This document shows, in pieces, positions 1 through 11,536 of a DNA stretch of 64,000 nt; position 1 is the stretch's first letter; every line of letters begins with the position of its first letter. Below the pieces are notes generated by a model. The model was not told the origin of the DNA and did no database searches. It saw only the letters and a program-made list of their open reading frames with translations. The stretch spans positions 152,916 to 216,915 of the forward strand of contig KQ965785.1 in assembly GCA_001574975.1 (NCBI GenBank), given 5' to 3'. The translations under genes and the position numbers were made by a program. This DNA is from Gonapodya prolifera JEL478. Taxonomy: Eukaryota; Monoblepharomycota; Monoblepharidomycetes; Monoblepharidales; Gonapodyaceae.

Positions 1-3000
1 AGCACAGGCATCTCATTGTCCTGTGGGCGGGAGGGTTGGAGGACGAGACAAGACATTGCCCACACATACACTCAATTTCATGCACATCCCCTACGAGAAA
101 CGTTCCCCCCGCTTCGCCGATGCATTGCCTTACCGCTACACCTCCTTTCTCACCCCTCCCCCATTCCCAGGTCATGCGACACCGTCTGCTCCTCGGGTGT
201 CGCCCAAGCCACCGACTACTGCATCTCCGGCCGCTGCGAGTTCGCCTGTGACCCGGGACGGTCGGCCGTGTCGTGCCCGGACCGGTTCATGTGCCTCGGC
301 CCCAACGACGGGTGCCCCTCCACCGACACTAACGGGACCTCTAAAGTCACCGCGCCACCACCCCTCAACTCCACCCGCGCTGCCGTCAACTCCCCCAACG
401 GGACCGTGTTTGCCCTCGTGCTCCTCCGCGACCCGACGCGGTCGCTCGTGTGCAACCCGGACGGGTGCAATGCGCCCCAACTAGCGACGCCACAGACGTA
501 CTTCATGAACACGTGTAGTGACTCCGCATGCAGCGCCTCCCAGATCCGGTTCTCGAGCTCCCCCACGCTGTGTCTCGCCGCTTCCGACGATGGGGATCTT
601 GAGGCGGAAGGGTGCATCAACGACGGGACCACCCCAGGAGCAATGGATAACCTGACGCAGGAGAGGCGCAAGAGGCAGATTTGGAAGATGGAGGTTGATA
701 CGTTGGGGTACAGCGGGACGGCGATATATAGTACTGCGTTTAAAGGTTCGGATAACTCATGCGTGGGTCAGAATTTGACGGTGAGTGGACCCTTGGTTTT
801 CATAATGCAAGTCGTGAATTCTCATTCAAAATGCTCCAACATATCTCTGTTCTCCCTAACAACGATCTTGAATATCTATCAGGCCGCCCCGGACCACATC
901 GACATTGGGAGCTGCCACAAGAACACCGCCCTCTGGTTCACAATCTCCCCCGCTGACAAGAACTTTTTCGCAAACATAATGGGCCCCACCCCCTCGCCAC
1001 CGGCTGACCCTATGTTGGCCTCCAAGGCGGACGCGGGTCCGACGCGACCCGACACACCCATCATCGCCATCGCGAGCAGCGCAGGCGCTGTCGTGGCGGT
1101 GGCGGGCGCGGCGCTTGGATACTTGTACTGGGCGAGGGCCAAGAAGCGTCGCAATAAGGACGATGACGACGATAACTTCGAGAACACGTTCGACGATATG
1201 GCGGGAATTGTGGCCAAGAAAACAGTGTCGGAGCGGCGCAGTGTGGAGAGTTCGAGAACTGCGCATTCGAGAAGGTCGGAACGTTCTCGACGGGATTCTG
1301 CGAGGATGTCCCGTGGTATCGTCAGCGACACGCTCAGTTCACCAGCGTTGTCGAGGACGTTACAAAACCTATCGCATTCACCAACCAATCCTCGGCCCCT
1401 TGTCACAAATCTCGACACGCCCACGTCCACTGCTCCACGCACAGGCTTCAATAGCCCCCGGGTCTCGCTTTCGGCAACCCCGAGACTCCAGAGTCTCATT
1501 CGATCGCGAGGGTCCCAATTGGGATCTGGCGCCGTTGGAAGTGGCGCCATTCAGCGGCCTCTTCGAGCACTTAGCGAGGCCATTTTGAGTGTTCCAGAGG
1601 ATGCGGCAGAGGGCGCTCCCGTAGTGAGTGGACTGGATACAGTTCAACTTCCACGACGGGAGGTCGAAGAACCCGATGGCGGGATCGTAGGAAACATCAA
1701 TCCCGTGAGTCATGTCAGTCTCAGTTTCACACTATTCGTGCTTGCTTACTTTGCGGGCGGTAGTTCTACCTGGCCCTGGGCGGACATCCCCTCTCTTCCG
1801 AGCCAGTGGTCGTCAACCGCATTCTCGTAGCGATTTCGGACTTTGCAGCCACCCTTACTGATGAGCTGGACATGGTCGAAGGGTCGGCGTATCTTGTCGA
1901 GTTGCTCTGGGCTGACGGGGTGAGTGTTTTGCTGAGAAGCATAAACCGATGTGAGGTTTGTTTCTGATTGACATCATTCGGGTGATTATTTTATTCCGTT
2001 TCCGCGCTTAGTGGTCATATGGTAAGTGAAAGGCATTGTATGAGCTCATTACTTTTCTAACTGAGCAATGACGTACCCAGCTCGAAATATGACAACGGGT
2101 GCCTCTGGCTATGTTCCAATCGTCGGACTTACCAGTGGCCCTGACCCAGATGCACTCCCCGACGTCGGTGGACCTCGTGTTATGGAAGTGGATGTCGGCG
2201 GGCCTCGAGGGATGGAACAGCGCTTGTCGACACGGAGGCTGACGGAGGGCCAAAGTCGAACTTCCCGCAGAGGAGGGTCAGGAGAAGTGCGGGCGGAGGG
2301 CGAGCCGGTGCGATTGAGTTCTACAGCGCGGCAATCGACCGCTGCTGTGTTTCCATCTGGGGCACGTGACGATGGGGTTGATCAGGTGCAACCAGACGAA
2401 GTTCCACTTTCGAGGTCGGGCTCGGGCTCGCAGCGAATGATGTGGGAGAGCGCATCAAGATCGTCACGGAGATCTTGTGCCACGCATGTCGCGATGGAGT
2501 CGATTCATGATAGGGAGCCTCGTCTGTCCGGTCCTGTCGAATCAACCCAACACCGCATAAATTCTGTTGATGCCAGCTCTTCGAAAGCCTCCGGTCGTGT
2601 GAGACGACATGACTCGAGCTCTTCTTTCACTTCTCGAACCGCCGGCAGCAGCTCTTCGTCATCTGGTCCTGGTCGATCATCGCCCCACCATCGCACCGGA
2701 TCGTCTGCGGGGATGGCCGATCAAAACACCTCCAACAATACCCCTTCCGCCATTCACGATGTTATGCACATCTTTACACAGCTGGAGACTGAGTCTACGT
2801 CTGGGAGCACACGAGTTGCACGGTCGGGATCTGACCGAATTCTTGGAGAGCCCAGGGAGCGAGGTCCTTCACACCGGAGCAGCTCTGTTGGTCCCGAGAG
2901 AAGATCAGGCCGCTCGCCACGAAGTGAGGGAGAGTTTTCTCCGAATGGAGGACAAGGAAGTAGATCAGGAGCTGGGAGTCAGAGTCGCGGTTCGAGGCTT

Positions 3001-3318
3001 GTGAGGGCAGGTTCCAATGGGTCGACCTTTTCGATGAGATCTGGGACAACGAATCTCGACGGTGTTGAAGGTATGTGCTTTATGGGATTAGCCATTTGGT
3101 GATGCCAATCTGACTCGTGTTACTTCCGACAGTGAACCTCGAGACCTTGGATCAACTACTCGTCGGGCGACACATTACGAGAGAGGTGAGTAACTTTCCT
3201 TGTAATTCAATATTTTGGTTTCAATTTCAAAACTTGGACGTTGGATCCTTAGGCGTATCTTGTTCTGCGAAGTCGACTTGCGAATGGAAGCAGGATGGTG
3301 GCAGTGCCATCGGTGTAA
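1..3318 (+). CDS. Single-pass membrane protein with cytosolic SH3 domain, paralogue 1 (5' end cut off)
   Basis: First of three tandem paralogues; the start lies before the window. Exons read: ~1-26, 171-780, 883-1704, 1764-1919, 2012-2021, 2081-3070, 3133-3185, 3253-3318; phases agree from 171 to the TAA. The ectodomain is Cys-rich (CDTVCSSG, CISGRCEFAC) and includes a QIW motif. A membrane span lies at about 1054-1131, followed by Arg/Lys and acidic residues and a Ser/Arg-rich tail. The SH3 domain (exons 4-6) has an ALYDY-like VAISDFAATLTDELD, the conserved LLWADGWSYARN and a GYVP end. The C terminus repeats the family motif TLDQLLVGRHITRE then AYLVLRSR. The tail after SH3 (about 330 aa) is much longer than in paralogues 2 and 3. 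The first intron would need a GC donor at 27-28. Role inferred: surface sensor or adhesin that recruits proline-rich partners in the cytosol. No family name is recognised. Confidence 0.8.
2012..2021 (+). other. 10-nt microexon in the SH3 domain, paralogue 1
   Basis: TGGTCATATG flanked by TTAG and GTAAGT. It encodes W-S-Y plus the first base of the next codon and supplies the SH3 Trp; without it the frame is lost. Confidence 0.85.
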
Positions 3319-3563
3319 TTATTCCGTAATTAAGCATACCATGAGGTTTCGATTTCTTGTTACGCATCATGTCTAGTCAATTTGAGTTGCGGCCTACTAT
3401 TCGCTCATACTGGGGTGCCGAATCGATTTGAAATTGAAAGGGGACGTTGCTCGGGACTGTCACCTATTGAAAAGGTACGTTTGTTTGTGTGGCGTACGGA
3501 TTCGGTTGATCGCGAGGATCACCCCCAAACGAACAGTTCCCGACATTTCGGTTCCATGCCACG

Positions 3564-6500
3564 ATGCGGACGAAGGCGCAGAGCTTTTCGTTGATTGGTA
3601 TCCTTGGTGAGAAATCGCCTTGAAAACGTGGTGGCGAGCGGACGTGTGCACGGCCTGGAAGTGCTTTTGCTCACGGGATTCCGCAATCATCCCCAGCATT
3701 CGTAGCAATCGCATCTGTCGCGATTTCCAGTCACTCTAGTCACGCTCTACGTATGTTTGATTTTGTTGTCGCCGCTGGTATTGAAAATCCTCATTGCATC
3801 CTGCAATTGTGCCATTGATGACCAGCGCAAGTTTTGGACGATCACCTGCACTCCTCAAAAGAACTTTTTTATCGCAACCTCAAAAGGCAGAACGGAGCGT
3901 CGACTGCTGGTACCGTACTGTTGCCGTTGTTGGGCAAATTTCCGACTCTGAGAACTCCATCAATACTCAGGAAGCTGTTCTGATGGCTTCTCCCTGTGTG
4001 AGGCTAGCTGCTCGAACCTGCTGACTAATGCCACGAACTGCGGGTACGTGGCTTTCTGACGATCTGCTGCCTTATCGATTTCCAACAACGACCTTTGGCA
4101 ATCGGTTTCGACTAATTTTAAGAAAATGCGGCAATGCGTGCGCTCTCGTCAATGGGGGTGTGTCGTCCTGCCAGTCAGGCCAGTGCGGTGCGAAATGCTC
4201 CGACGGCAAAGCTTCGTTGTACTGCGCTGGGACTCTGCTGTGTCCGAATGGTGCAGCGAACTGCTCCTCTGCTGGCATACAAGGAACCATATCGGTTGTT
4301 GCTGGAAATATCCCTGCAGGATCACGTGGTCCTCCAGTTCCCAACGGATACGATGTGACGGGAGCTTCATATCTGAGTACCGCGGATTCATCGGTTTCGA
4401 ACATATCTCTTCCCGCCTTTTCAATATCGCTGTCAATTGATGCAACTATGTTCCTTCGATGCAACGCTACCACGTGCACTGTGGAGAACAACCGCACCAG
4501 TTCCCCGACCTCATTCCTTCTTTCTTGCCCACAAAATGCTGTCTGTAACAAAAGCTATTATCACATACGCGATACAGACACTTCGCTCTGCTTGGGTACC
4601 ACTGCAGGAGGAAAGATCATTCAGCTCACGGAGTGTCGAGTTTTCAACCCTCAGACAGTCTATACCCCTCCGATAGTGACGCAGATATGGAATTTGAGAG
4701 TCGACACTACTGGGGGCACTTTGACAATTGCGATGGATCCCGCTTTCAACTGCATCCAGCCTTCTGTTGACACGAACGGGAACCCCGATCTTACGGTGAG
4801 TTTTGATCACAGTTCGTGAGACGAACACGATCCCTTTCTTACTACATCTCTCAACAGCCAGGAGCAATTTCTTCTATGGGTAATTGCAGCCGAACAGCTG
4901 CTGTACTGAATACTGTCACGTGAGTCATTTGATCAAAAATCCTTTGAACCTTTATAGCTTGATACACATCTTCAAACATCATTCAAGGGCACTAACCACA
5001 ATCCCAGGTCGAACATCAAATGCAAATCCCACAAGTACTGTTAGTTCCTCTGACTCGCAACCAAGATCACCTGGTCCTGTGATCGGAGGAGCTGTTGGTG
5101 GTGCCATCGGTGCTCTCGCTCTTCTCTCCTCTGCTTTCTACCTGATCTATCGCAGAAGAAAGTTGAGAAGCACGAAAAATGCGAACCTCGTGATAGTTCC
5201 TGCTCTTGGCCGAAAGGAGAACTCTGATCGCAAACCTGGATCATTTTCGGACGGTGATGCTGGATCTCTGGGTACAGACGAAGATATTGAGGTTCACAAA
5301 CTCCCAAAAGGTACTCCCACAGAAACACCGAGCTTCTTCATCAGTCCTGGACTATCCGCTGGCGTGGATGAAGAAGGTGGTGCTCGTTCAATCTCAATTC
5401 GAACTGCTACTGAGGACCAGTCCCAAAGGCTCCACAGAACCCGCGTGACTCCAAGCGTAGTTCGGAGTGAAACAGACGGATCCATCACGGAAGGTTCTCG
5501 CACTGGGTCAGACTTTGGAACGGGGCGAGGGGGATCAGTCCGTCAAGTGAAATCCTCCCTTTCCAGCGGACGCTACACTGCACAGACATCGGAGTCTAGG
5601 AAAGAAGGTTCAAAGTTAAGATCTTCTGATCGACTTCCCATGGGATCCACTGCCTCACTGTCACAGAGCTCACGTTCTCCAATCGTCGATGCAACATCAA
5701 TAAGTCTTCCATCAGTCCACACGACTGAAAGCCGCTCGGAATCGGATGCGGTGATGTCGTTCTTAGGTCGTCCTGCCCTCAGCGAGCTCCTTCCAGGCCA
5801 CGAATCCGAGCGTTTTGCCGAATATAGAGGGGATTTGATGGACACGGGGCAAAATATCGACCAAAGCACCAGCTTGAATACCACTCAGTCCAAGCAGAGT
5901 GGAACTAAACCAGCTCTCGCACTCAGCCCTGGTGTTTCCCCTACAGCAGATGAGAACACTGATGCAGTCAGTCATTTCACGGCGGCTCCATCACTTCTGG
6001 AACACATCAACCCCGTAAGCTTACATTGGGGTCTTCTGCCAAATACAAGTTGCATTTTGTGCAGAGATTTTTAACTTGCCCATTTGTCCCTGCAGTTTTA
6101 CCTTTCGCTTGGAGGCTCTCCTCTATCTCACGAACCAGTAGAAGTCAATCGCGTTTTAGTGGCATCTTCGGACTATGTTCCTACTCTTACGGATGAGCTG
6201 GAGCTGGCAGAGGGGTCCGCATATTATGTTGATTTGTTATGGGCTGACGGGGTGAGTTTCATCGAGAACAGCTTTCTACCTACAACTCAAAATCCATTTG
6301 ACACGTACGTCTTTTGCTAGTGGTGCTACGGTATGTGGACCAACAACGTCATGTCGTTACGTCGTGCCGTCAATGAAATTGTGTTCTAGGCCGTAATTTG
6401 AGCACTGGTATCGGCGGATACGCCCCAATCCAAGCTCTCCAAGCCCCCGCGGCGTCATTTGTACGGGAAGACAACAGTCTCCCTCAGTTCACACCACCAC

Positions 6501-7061
6501 TACCTCCGTCACTTTTACCACCCGCACCTAGTGTGTCGCTTTTTGATGGCCTCTCTGGCCTCTCTGACCTTCCCGCCAGACCGCAACAAGGTCTGGATGT
6601 TCATTTAAAGCCTCCTTTAGCACCAACCTCGACACCGACAAGGGCCACTGGGGCAAGCCGAGGCAATACCAGCCCCCTTCAGCTTCCGGAGCGTGGTCCA
6701 AGCAGACGTAGCAGCTCAGCGCGGCCTGTTTCTTTGATGTCGCGTGGCGATACTCGAGGGTATGTTGGGACCCCTGTAAACTCTACGGAACAGATTGTGC
6801 CACAAAATCTGCAAAGTCTTGCAAGTACGTGGCTTTTGCAAATGACGTGTGAAAACTAAAGGGCTCATGCGACGTTTCCTTCCTCAGTACCCAGAGATAC
6901 TCTTGATCAGTTGCTGGTTGGCAGGCACATAACAAGAGAGGTGAGTCATCGCAATACTTCCACTTTAAGAACTACTATTATGAATCGGGCGGCCTCAATA
7001 GGCTTACGTGCTTCTTCGAGCTGTATCGGAACAACCAGCATCAACGTCGAATGTGAACTGA
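3564..7061 (+). CDS. Single-pass membrane protein with cytosolic SH3 domain, paralogue 2
   Basis: Eleven exons read as 3564-3606, 3826-3909, 3971-4043, 4123-4795, 4858-4919, 4988-6014, 6096-6251, 6321-6330, 6390-6824, 6888-6940, 7002-7061. They sum to 2676 nt (891 aa) with consistent phases. Exon 1 (MRTKAQSFSLIGILG) is the least certain part. The ectodomain has two Cys-rich modules (GSCSDGFSLCEASC; CQSGQCGAKC) followed by a ricin-B-like stretch with SLCLG, IIQLTEC, QIWNL and NCIQP. The membrane span is at about 5077-5160, followed by YRRRK. The Ser/Thr-rich tail holds SFLGRP and HINP just before the SH3 domain (VASSDYVPTLTDELELAEG ... LLWADG, WCYG, RNLSTGIGGYAP). It ends in DTLDQLLVGRHITRE plus AYVLLRAV. 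Its closest relative is paralogue 3. Function is inferred only. Confidence 0.85.
6321..6330 (+). other. 10-nt microexon in the SH3 domain, paralogue 2
   Basis: TGGTGCTACG between GCTAG and GTATGT; encodes W-C-Y plus one base. Same length, phase and position in the domain as in the two neighbours. Confidence 0.88.
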
Positions 7062-7246
7062 CGATGAAACAAAAACCACGCCATAAAATTAAGAAGAAAA
7101 AGGCAATTTCGCATAGACAAATCCTGAACTATTCATGACTTATAGAGCGAGTTGTCGCTAGTTGCTTCCGAATTTTCCGTTTTGGAGCGATTTGTTTGCG
7201 GTTTGGGGATGAGCCCACCTGCGAGACCATCCCTGATAAGCTCTTC

Positions 7247-10200
7247 ATGCGATGCCCCGGATATCTGCCAGTAGTCCTGCTCTTTCTACTCTTTGGTACG
7301 TGGTCTGCGACTCCTGTCTGGATGTGACCTTCTTTTACGGCTGTCGTTTCGTCCCACTCACGCCCACCTGCTCTCCCGTCCGAAATGGCCCCAAACTTGA
7401 AACACCGAAGCTCGTAGCGCTCCTAGCTCTGTGGCCGTGAAGAACGTATCGCTGAAAGATATTATCGAAGGCGCCAGTGAGTATGAGCAGATGTTCGACC
7501 CTCCGAACACGTAAAATATCACTCACCGTCCTCGAACAGGTGCTTCCAGTCCTTTGGTACCGAGAGCAAACCGATTCAGTTTTCAATCTTCCTTGGTGCG
7601 GCGCCAGGACAGCAGAGAAACGATGGGTACGTGGAGCGAATGGATTATCATCGATGTGGTTCGAAACAGAAGAAATCTCTTCCAGGGAGTTGCTCTAATG
7701 GGCTCGCTCTATGCGGTACCACTTGCGTCGACATTCTTACAAATGCGACCAGCTGTGGGTGAGTTATGAAGTCTTCGAAAGGTGTTTTCGAACGAAACAC
7801 ATCGGCTGAATATTTCGTCGGGATTAAGGGCGTGCGACCATTTGTGCCCATCTATCGATTTCGGCAGCACATTTTGCAGCTCTGGTCGCTGTACTGCTCG
7901 TTGCTCCGACGCCCAACCGGCAGTATTCTGTGCTGGCACCCTGGTCTGTGCTTCCTCCGGGATTCCCAGCTGCTCAGGCACTATAGACAGTCCCATTGCT
8001 GTAACTGCAGGAGCTGGGGGCGGTGGAGGTCCTCCCGGGGGAGGCCCGGGCGGAGGCCCACCTGGAGTTGATACCACTGGCGCCTCTTACCTCGATATCA
8101 TGCCGAATGGCATTTCCACCTTCCCGAACCAGACGGACACATCCTTCGCCATCTCGTCACTAGTCTATCCTTCTCTTTCTTTGGCATGCAACGGCACGCA
8201 ACCATGCTCCCTTGTCGCCCATGCGTCGACAATCCCCACAATGTTTCAACTTGATTGTCCATTAAATGCGAGCTGCACAAAAGGCTTCTTTCAACTTCGC
8301 CGAGTGAACTCCAGTCAATGTCTTGCATCCGGTAGTCAAGGTAGCGCTATTCAGCTCACACAGTGTAGGGCGTTCAACCCTCAGGCGGCTGTGGACACGG
8401 GTTCACCAATCTTTACTCAGCTATGGAATTTCCAACTTGATGAGCAAGGAGCAACTACTACCGTTATAATGGATCCCCCCCAGAACTGTCTGCAGCCAAC
8501 TGCCAATACAAACGGAGAACCTGATTTTGTTGTGAGAGATCCATTGACTGAAATAATTCCAAAGAAACGTGAAACTCAGATAAAAATGGCAGCCGAATGC
8601 AAAAATTGTAATGGGAAATTGTGGTCGAAGTGCAGCTGTATGGTCTACGGGGTGAGTTAGGTTTCAGAGTTCCAGATGCTTCACTGTTCTTACGACGAAG
8701 TCCATCATATCCTTACTGCACCTCAGGCCTTTAAACTTTACTGCTCCCTTGTTATCGTTGTCGTCTTCAATTCCTACCGGGACCGCAGGGGTGTGGTCGG
8801 CCAACAGCTCCGGAACCAACGCAGCTCAAACAAACCAACCGTCTCCTTACCTCGTTGGTGGAGCTGTCGCGGGCGGGGTGTGCGTTTTTGGTCTCGCCAT
8901 TGCAGCAGTTGCCATTTATGGCTTGAAGAAGCGGAGGAGTGGAAAGCAGAAAACCGCTCGAGGCATGCTGCATCATCTCGAACGTCCAGAGTCTCAAGAG
9001 GACCTCGTAAATGGAACTGGCGGTTCAGGGGCACGTCATCAAGGCTCTGCAAAGTCTAGACCTCGTGACGTGCACTTGGAATCAAACGTCATCGTACAAG
9101 ACTCTCCCAACGACGCGAACACAAATTCATCATTTTTAAAGCAACGGTCTCCGCATTCCTCTCTCACAGACTCCGCAGTTCTCGCACCAGAACCTGCTCG
9201 AATCGCCGGGACGAGTAATCCGGGCAACAGCCTATCATCTCCACGTAACTCTTCCTTAGGGAATTCTTCAAGTTCTGGAAGCATTTTACCAGCAACCTTG
9301 TTCAGAGGGCCCGACAGCATCGCATCATCAGCCTTCACTGAATCAAACCCTTCGATGGACCCTCATCTTGTTGTGGAGCTTCGAGAAATGGCACCATCGA
9401 GTGATTCAGGACGTTTTTCAAGTTCCCCTTACACGGCGAGTGAGCGCCGCACAACAAAACCGTTCGACTACCATTCGACGAATGTCGCGCGACATAAGGA
9501 GGTGGAGCTGCTGATGAAGACGCTACCGTCTTTGGCTCTCTCGCATGCTCCGACTGCTGGCGCTATGTCCTTGAATCCTTATTCTTCCTCCCACACAACA
9601 TCGAGCAGGCTGGAGTCAGCTGCCCTTTCTTTCTTGGGAAGACCATCACCAAGCGACCTCAGATCGGAGTTTTCCGGTACAATGCATTCAGAGATGAACT
9701 CTTCCGTTGGAAGCGGGATCGCGGGTACGAGTCGTCGCGAATCGCAAATGCTGAGTCCACGAGAGGATACGAGTCAAACAGACCAGACAGTATGGCAAAG
9801 TGGGCCAACCACCCCAAACTACTCTCCTGTTCGAGGGGGGCATGATGACATGGAAGTGCAGAGCCAATTTGCAGGGGCCCCTTCGATATTGCAGAACATC
9901 AACCCAGTGAGTGAATGTGGCACAACGAAGATCTTCACCATTGCGAGAAATGCGTTCCCATTGCGACCCATTTGTCCAGTTCTACCTCTCCCTTGGTGGC
10001 AGACCGCTTTCCAATGCGCCCGTGGAGGTCAATCGCGTACTTGTAGCATCTGCGGACTTCACACCGACACTCACTGACGAGCTTGAATTGGTACAAGGCT
10101 CCGCATATTATATTGATTTGCTTTGGGCAGATGGGGTGAGCTGCTGTCGTCAAATGTTGCAGATATTCAGTTGTACTTATGCCACTTAAACTTTCACGAC

Positions 10201-11003
10201 ATATCAATGATGTTAGTGGTTCTATGGTGAGTGTCGTGGAACATACATCGATCTATGTGTTGTATCGCTAAATGAATTGCTTCTGTTTTCAGGTCGAAAT
10301 CTAAGCACCGGAAGTGCAGGCTACGCTCCCGCAGTCGCTCTTCAAGCAGCAGCCGCTTCCTTTGTGCAGGAGCGGGGCGATCTTCCTCGATTCAGTCTTC
10401 CTATTCCTGATCGAGACTTAACCGAACGTTCGACAACCCAACCACCTCTGAGTCCAAGGACTGCGCTGACTGAGGGCCTCTCTGTCCCTGTCCCTGTTCC
10501 TCCTTCCGACATGCCTCCCCCTGTTGGTGATATGCCTCCCCCATCCTCCCCCGTGTCACCAGTCATCATTGGTGGAGGGACTAGCTTACTTCCTTCCGAG
10601 ATTCCCGAGCGAGGGCCCAGCAAACTCCCTCGGTATGGTGCGGCATCAATTTTATCACATACTAGAATTCAGACAAGTCCGAGCGGTATGAAGGACCTCA
10701 AATCTGGAGGGGTCTCATCCACGGATCTCCAAGGAGTGTCCAGTAAGTCAAATCGCAAATTATGGAGAATCAAGGATACACGTTGGTTGACAATTGCATT
10801 ATCTGTTTTCAGTCCCAAAGGATACTCTGGATCAACTCCTTGTCGGTCGTCACATAACTCGCGAGGTTTGGACACTCCTCACGTTGGAGACATCTTTCGT
10901 GTTCTGATTTCTGTGTTTAATGACTGTCTAGGCATACGTGCTCCTTCGCGCAGTTAAGGAGCGCTCAGGTTCCTTCTCTGATAGGTCTGGATCCTTTTCG
11001 TGA
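7247..11003 (+). CDS. Single-pass membrane protein with cytosolic SH3 domain, paralogue 3
   Basis: Eleven exons read as 7247-7295, 7540-7626, 7686-7758, 7829-8531, 8593-8651, 8727-9906, 9980-10135, 10217-10226, 10293-10742, 10813-10865, 10932-11003; total 2892 nt, 963 aa, all phases consistent. Exon 1 is a clear signal peptide (MRCPGYLPVVLLFLLFG), which supports this start. Cys-rich modules follow (SCSNGLALCGTTC; CSSGRCTARC), then a Gly/Pro run, a ricin-B-like region (SQCLASG, IQLTQC, QLWNF, NCLQP), a membrane span at about 8850-8935 ending in KKRRSGK, a Ser-rich tail with SFLGRP, and an SH3 domain (VASADFTPTLTDELELVQG ... LLWADG, WFYG, RNLSTGSAGYAP). Past SH3 there is a Pro-rich linker and DTLDQLLVGRHITRE plus AYVLLRAVKERSGS. 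Exon lengths 73, 156, 10 and 53 match paralogue 2 exactly. Confidence 0.9.
10217..10226 (+). other. 10-nt microexon in the SH3 domain, paralogue 3
   Basis: TGGTTCTATG between TTAG and GTGAGT; encodes W-F-Y plus one base of the following Gly codon. Confidence 0.88.
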
Positions 11004-11536
11004 CCATCGTGTATCCACTCGACTCTAAATTTGAGACTTCGACATACCAAGTTATGCATTTTGGAGCATAAGTGACAAGTGAAATACACATCGCATAATC
11101 GGTCTTGAACATATTTTAGGACGACATTATTGTAATTCATGATACCCCATAAGATCGTATGCTCTGACAAAGAAAACCAGGCCTAAATACAATCCGTATC
11201 TGTACCCCATTTCGAAAAGTCCATGCAAAGCGACACCAGCACATATCGAATATTTTCTTCGCCTCAGTTTCTCGTCGGGAGAGAAAACTTGAAACTGCTG
11301 CCATTCTTTGCGAGATTACAAGGCGCCAGTTCCTGCTGGTGTAGCGCTATTTGCAAAGCGTCCCAAAGCCCTGTTGTAGGTAGATATATAGTACCAGAAA
11401 AAAGCGTTATGACAAAGTCACGGAGAAAAACAGAAGCTAATAACGTTACAAACCTGTAAAAGAGTGGAGGTGCCGGCTGGTGCCATTGATGAGGGTGAGG
11501 TGAGGTTCCATGATGTCCAGTTTTAGCTGCCCTGGA
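11004..11536. other. Intergenic, between convergent genes
   Basis: This stretch separates the 3' ends of two convergent genes. Part of it (about 11224-11526) may hold one or two alternative last exons of the minus-strand gene that follows. I see no independent gene. Confidence 0.5.
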
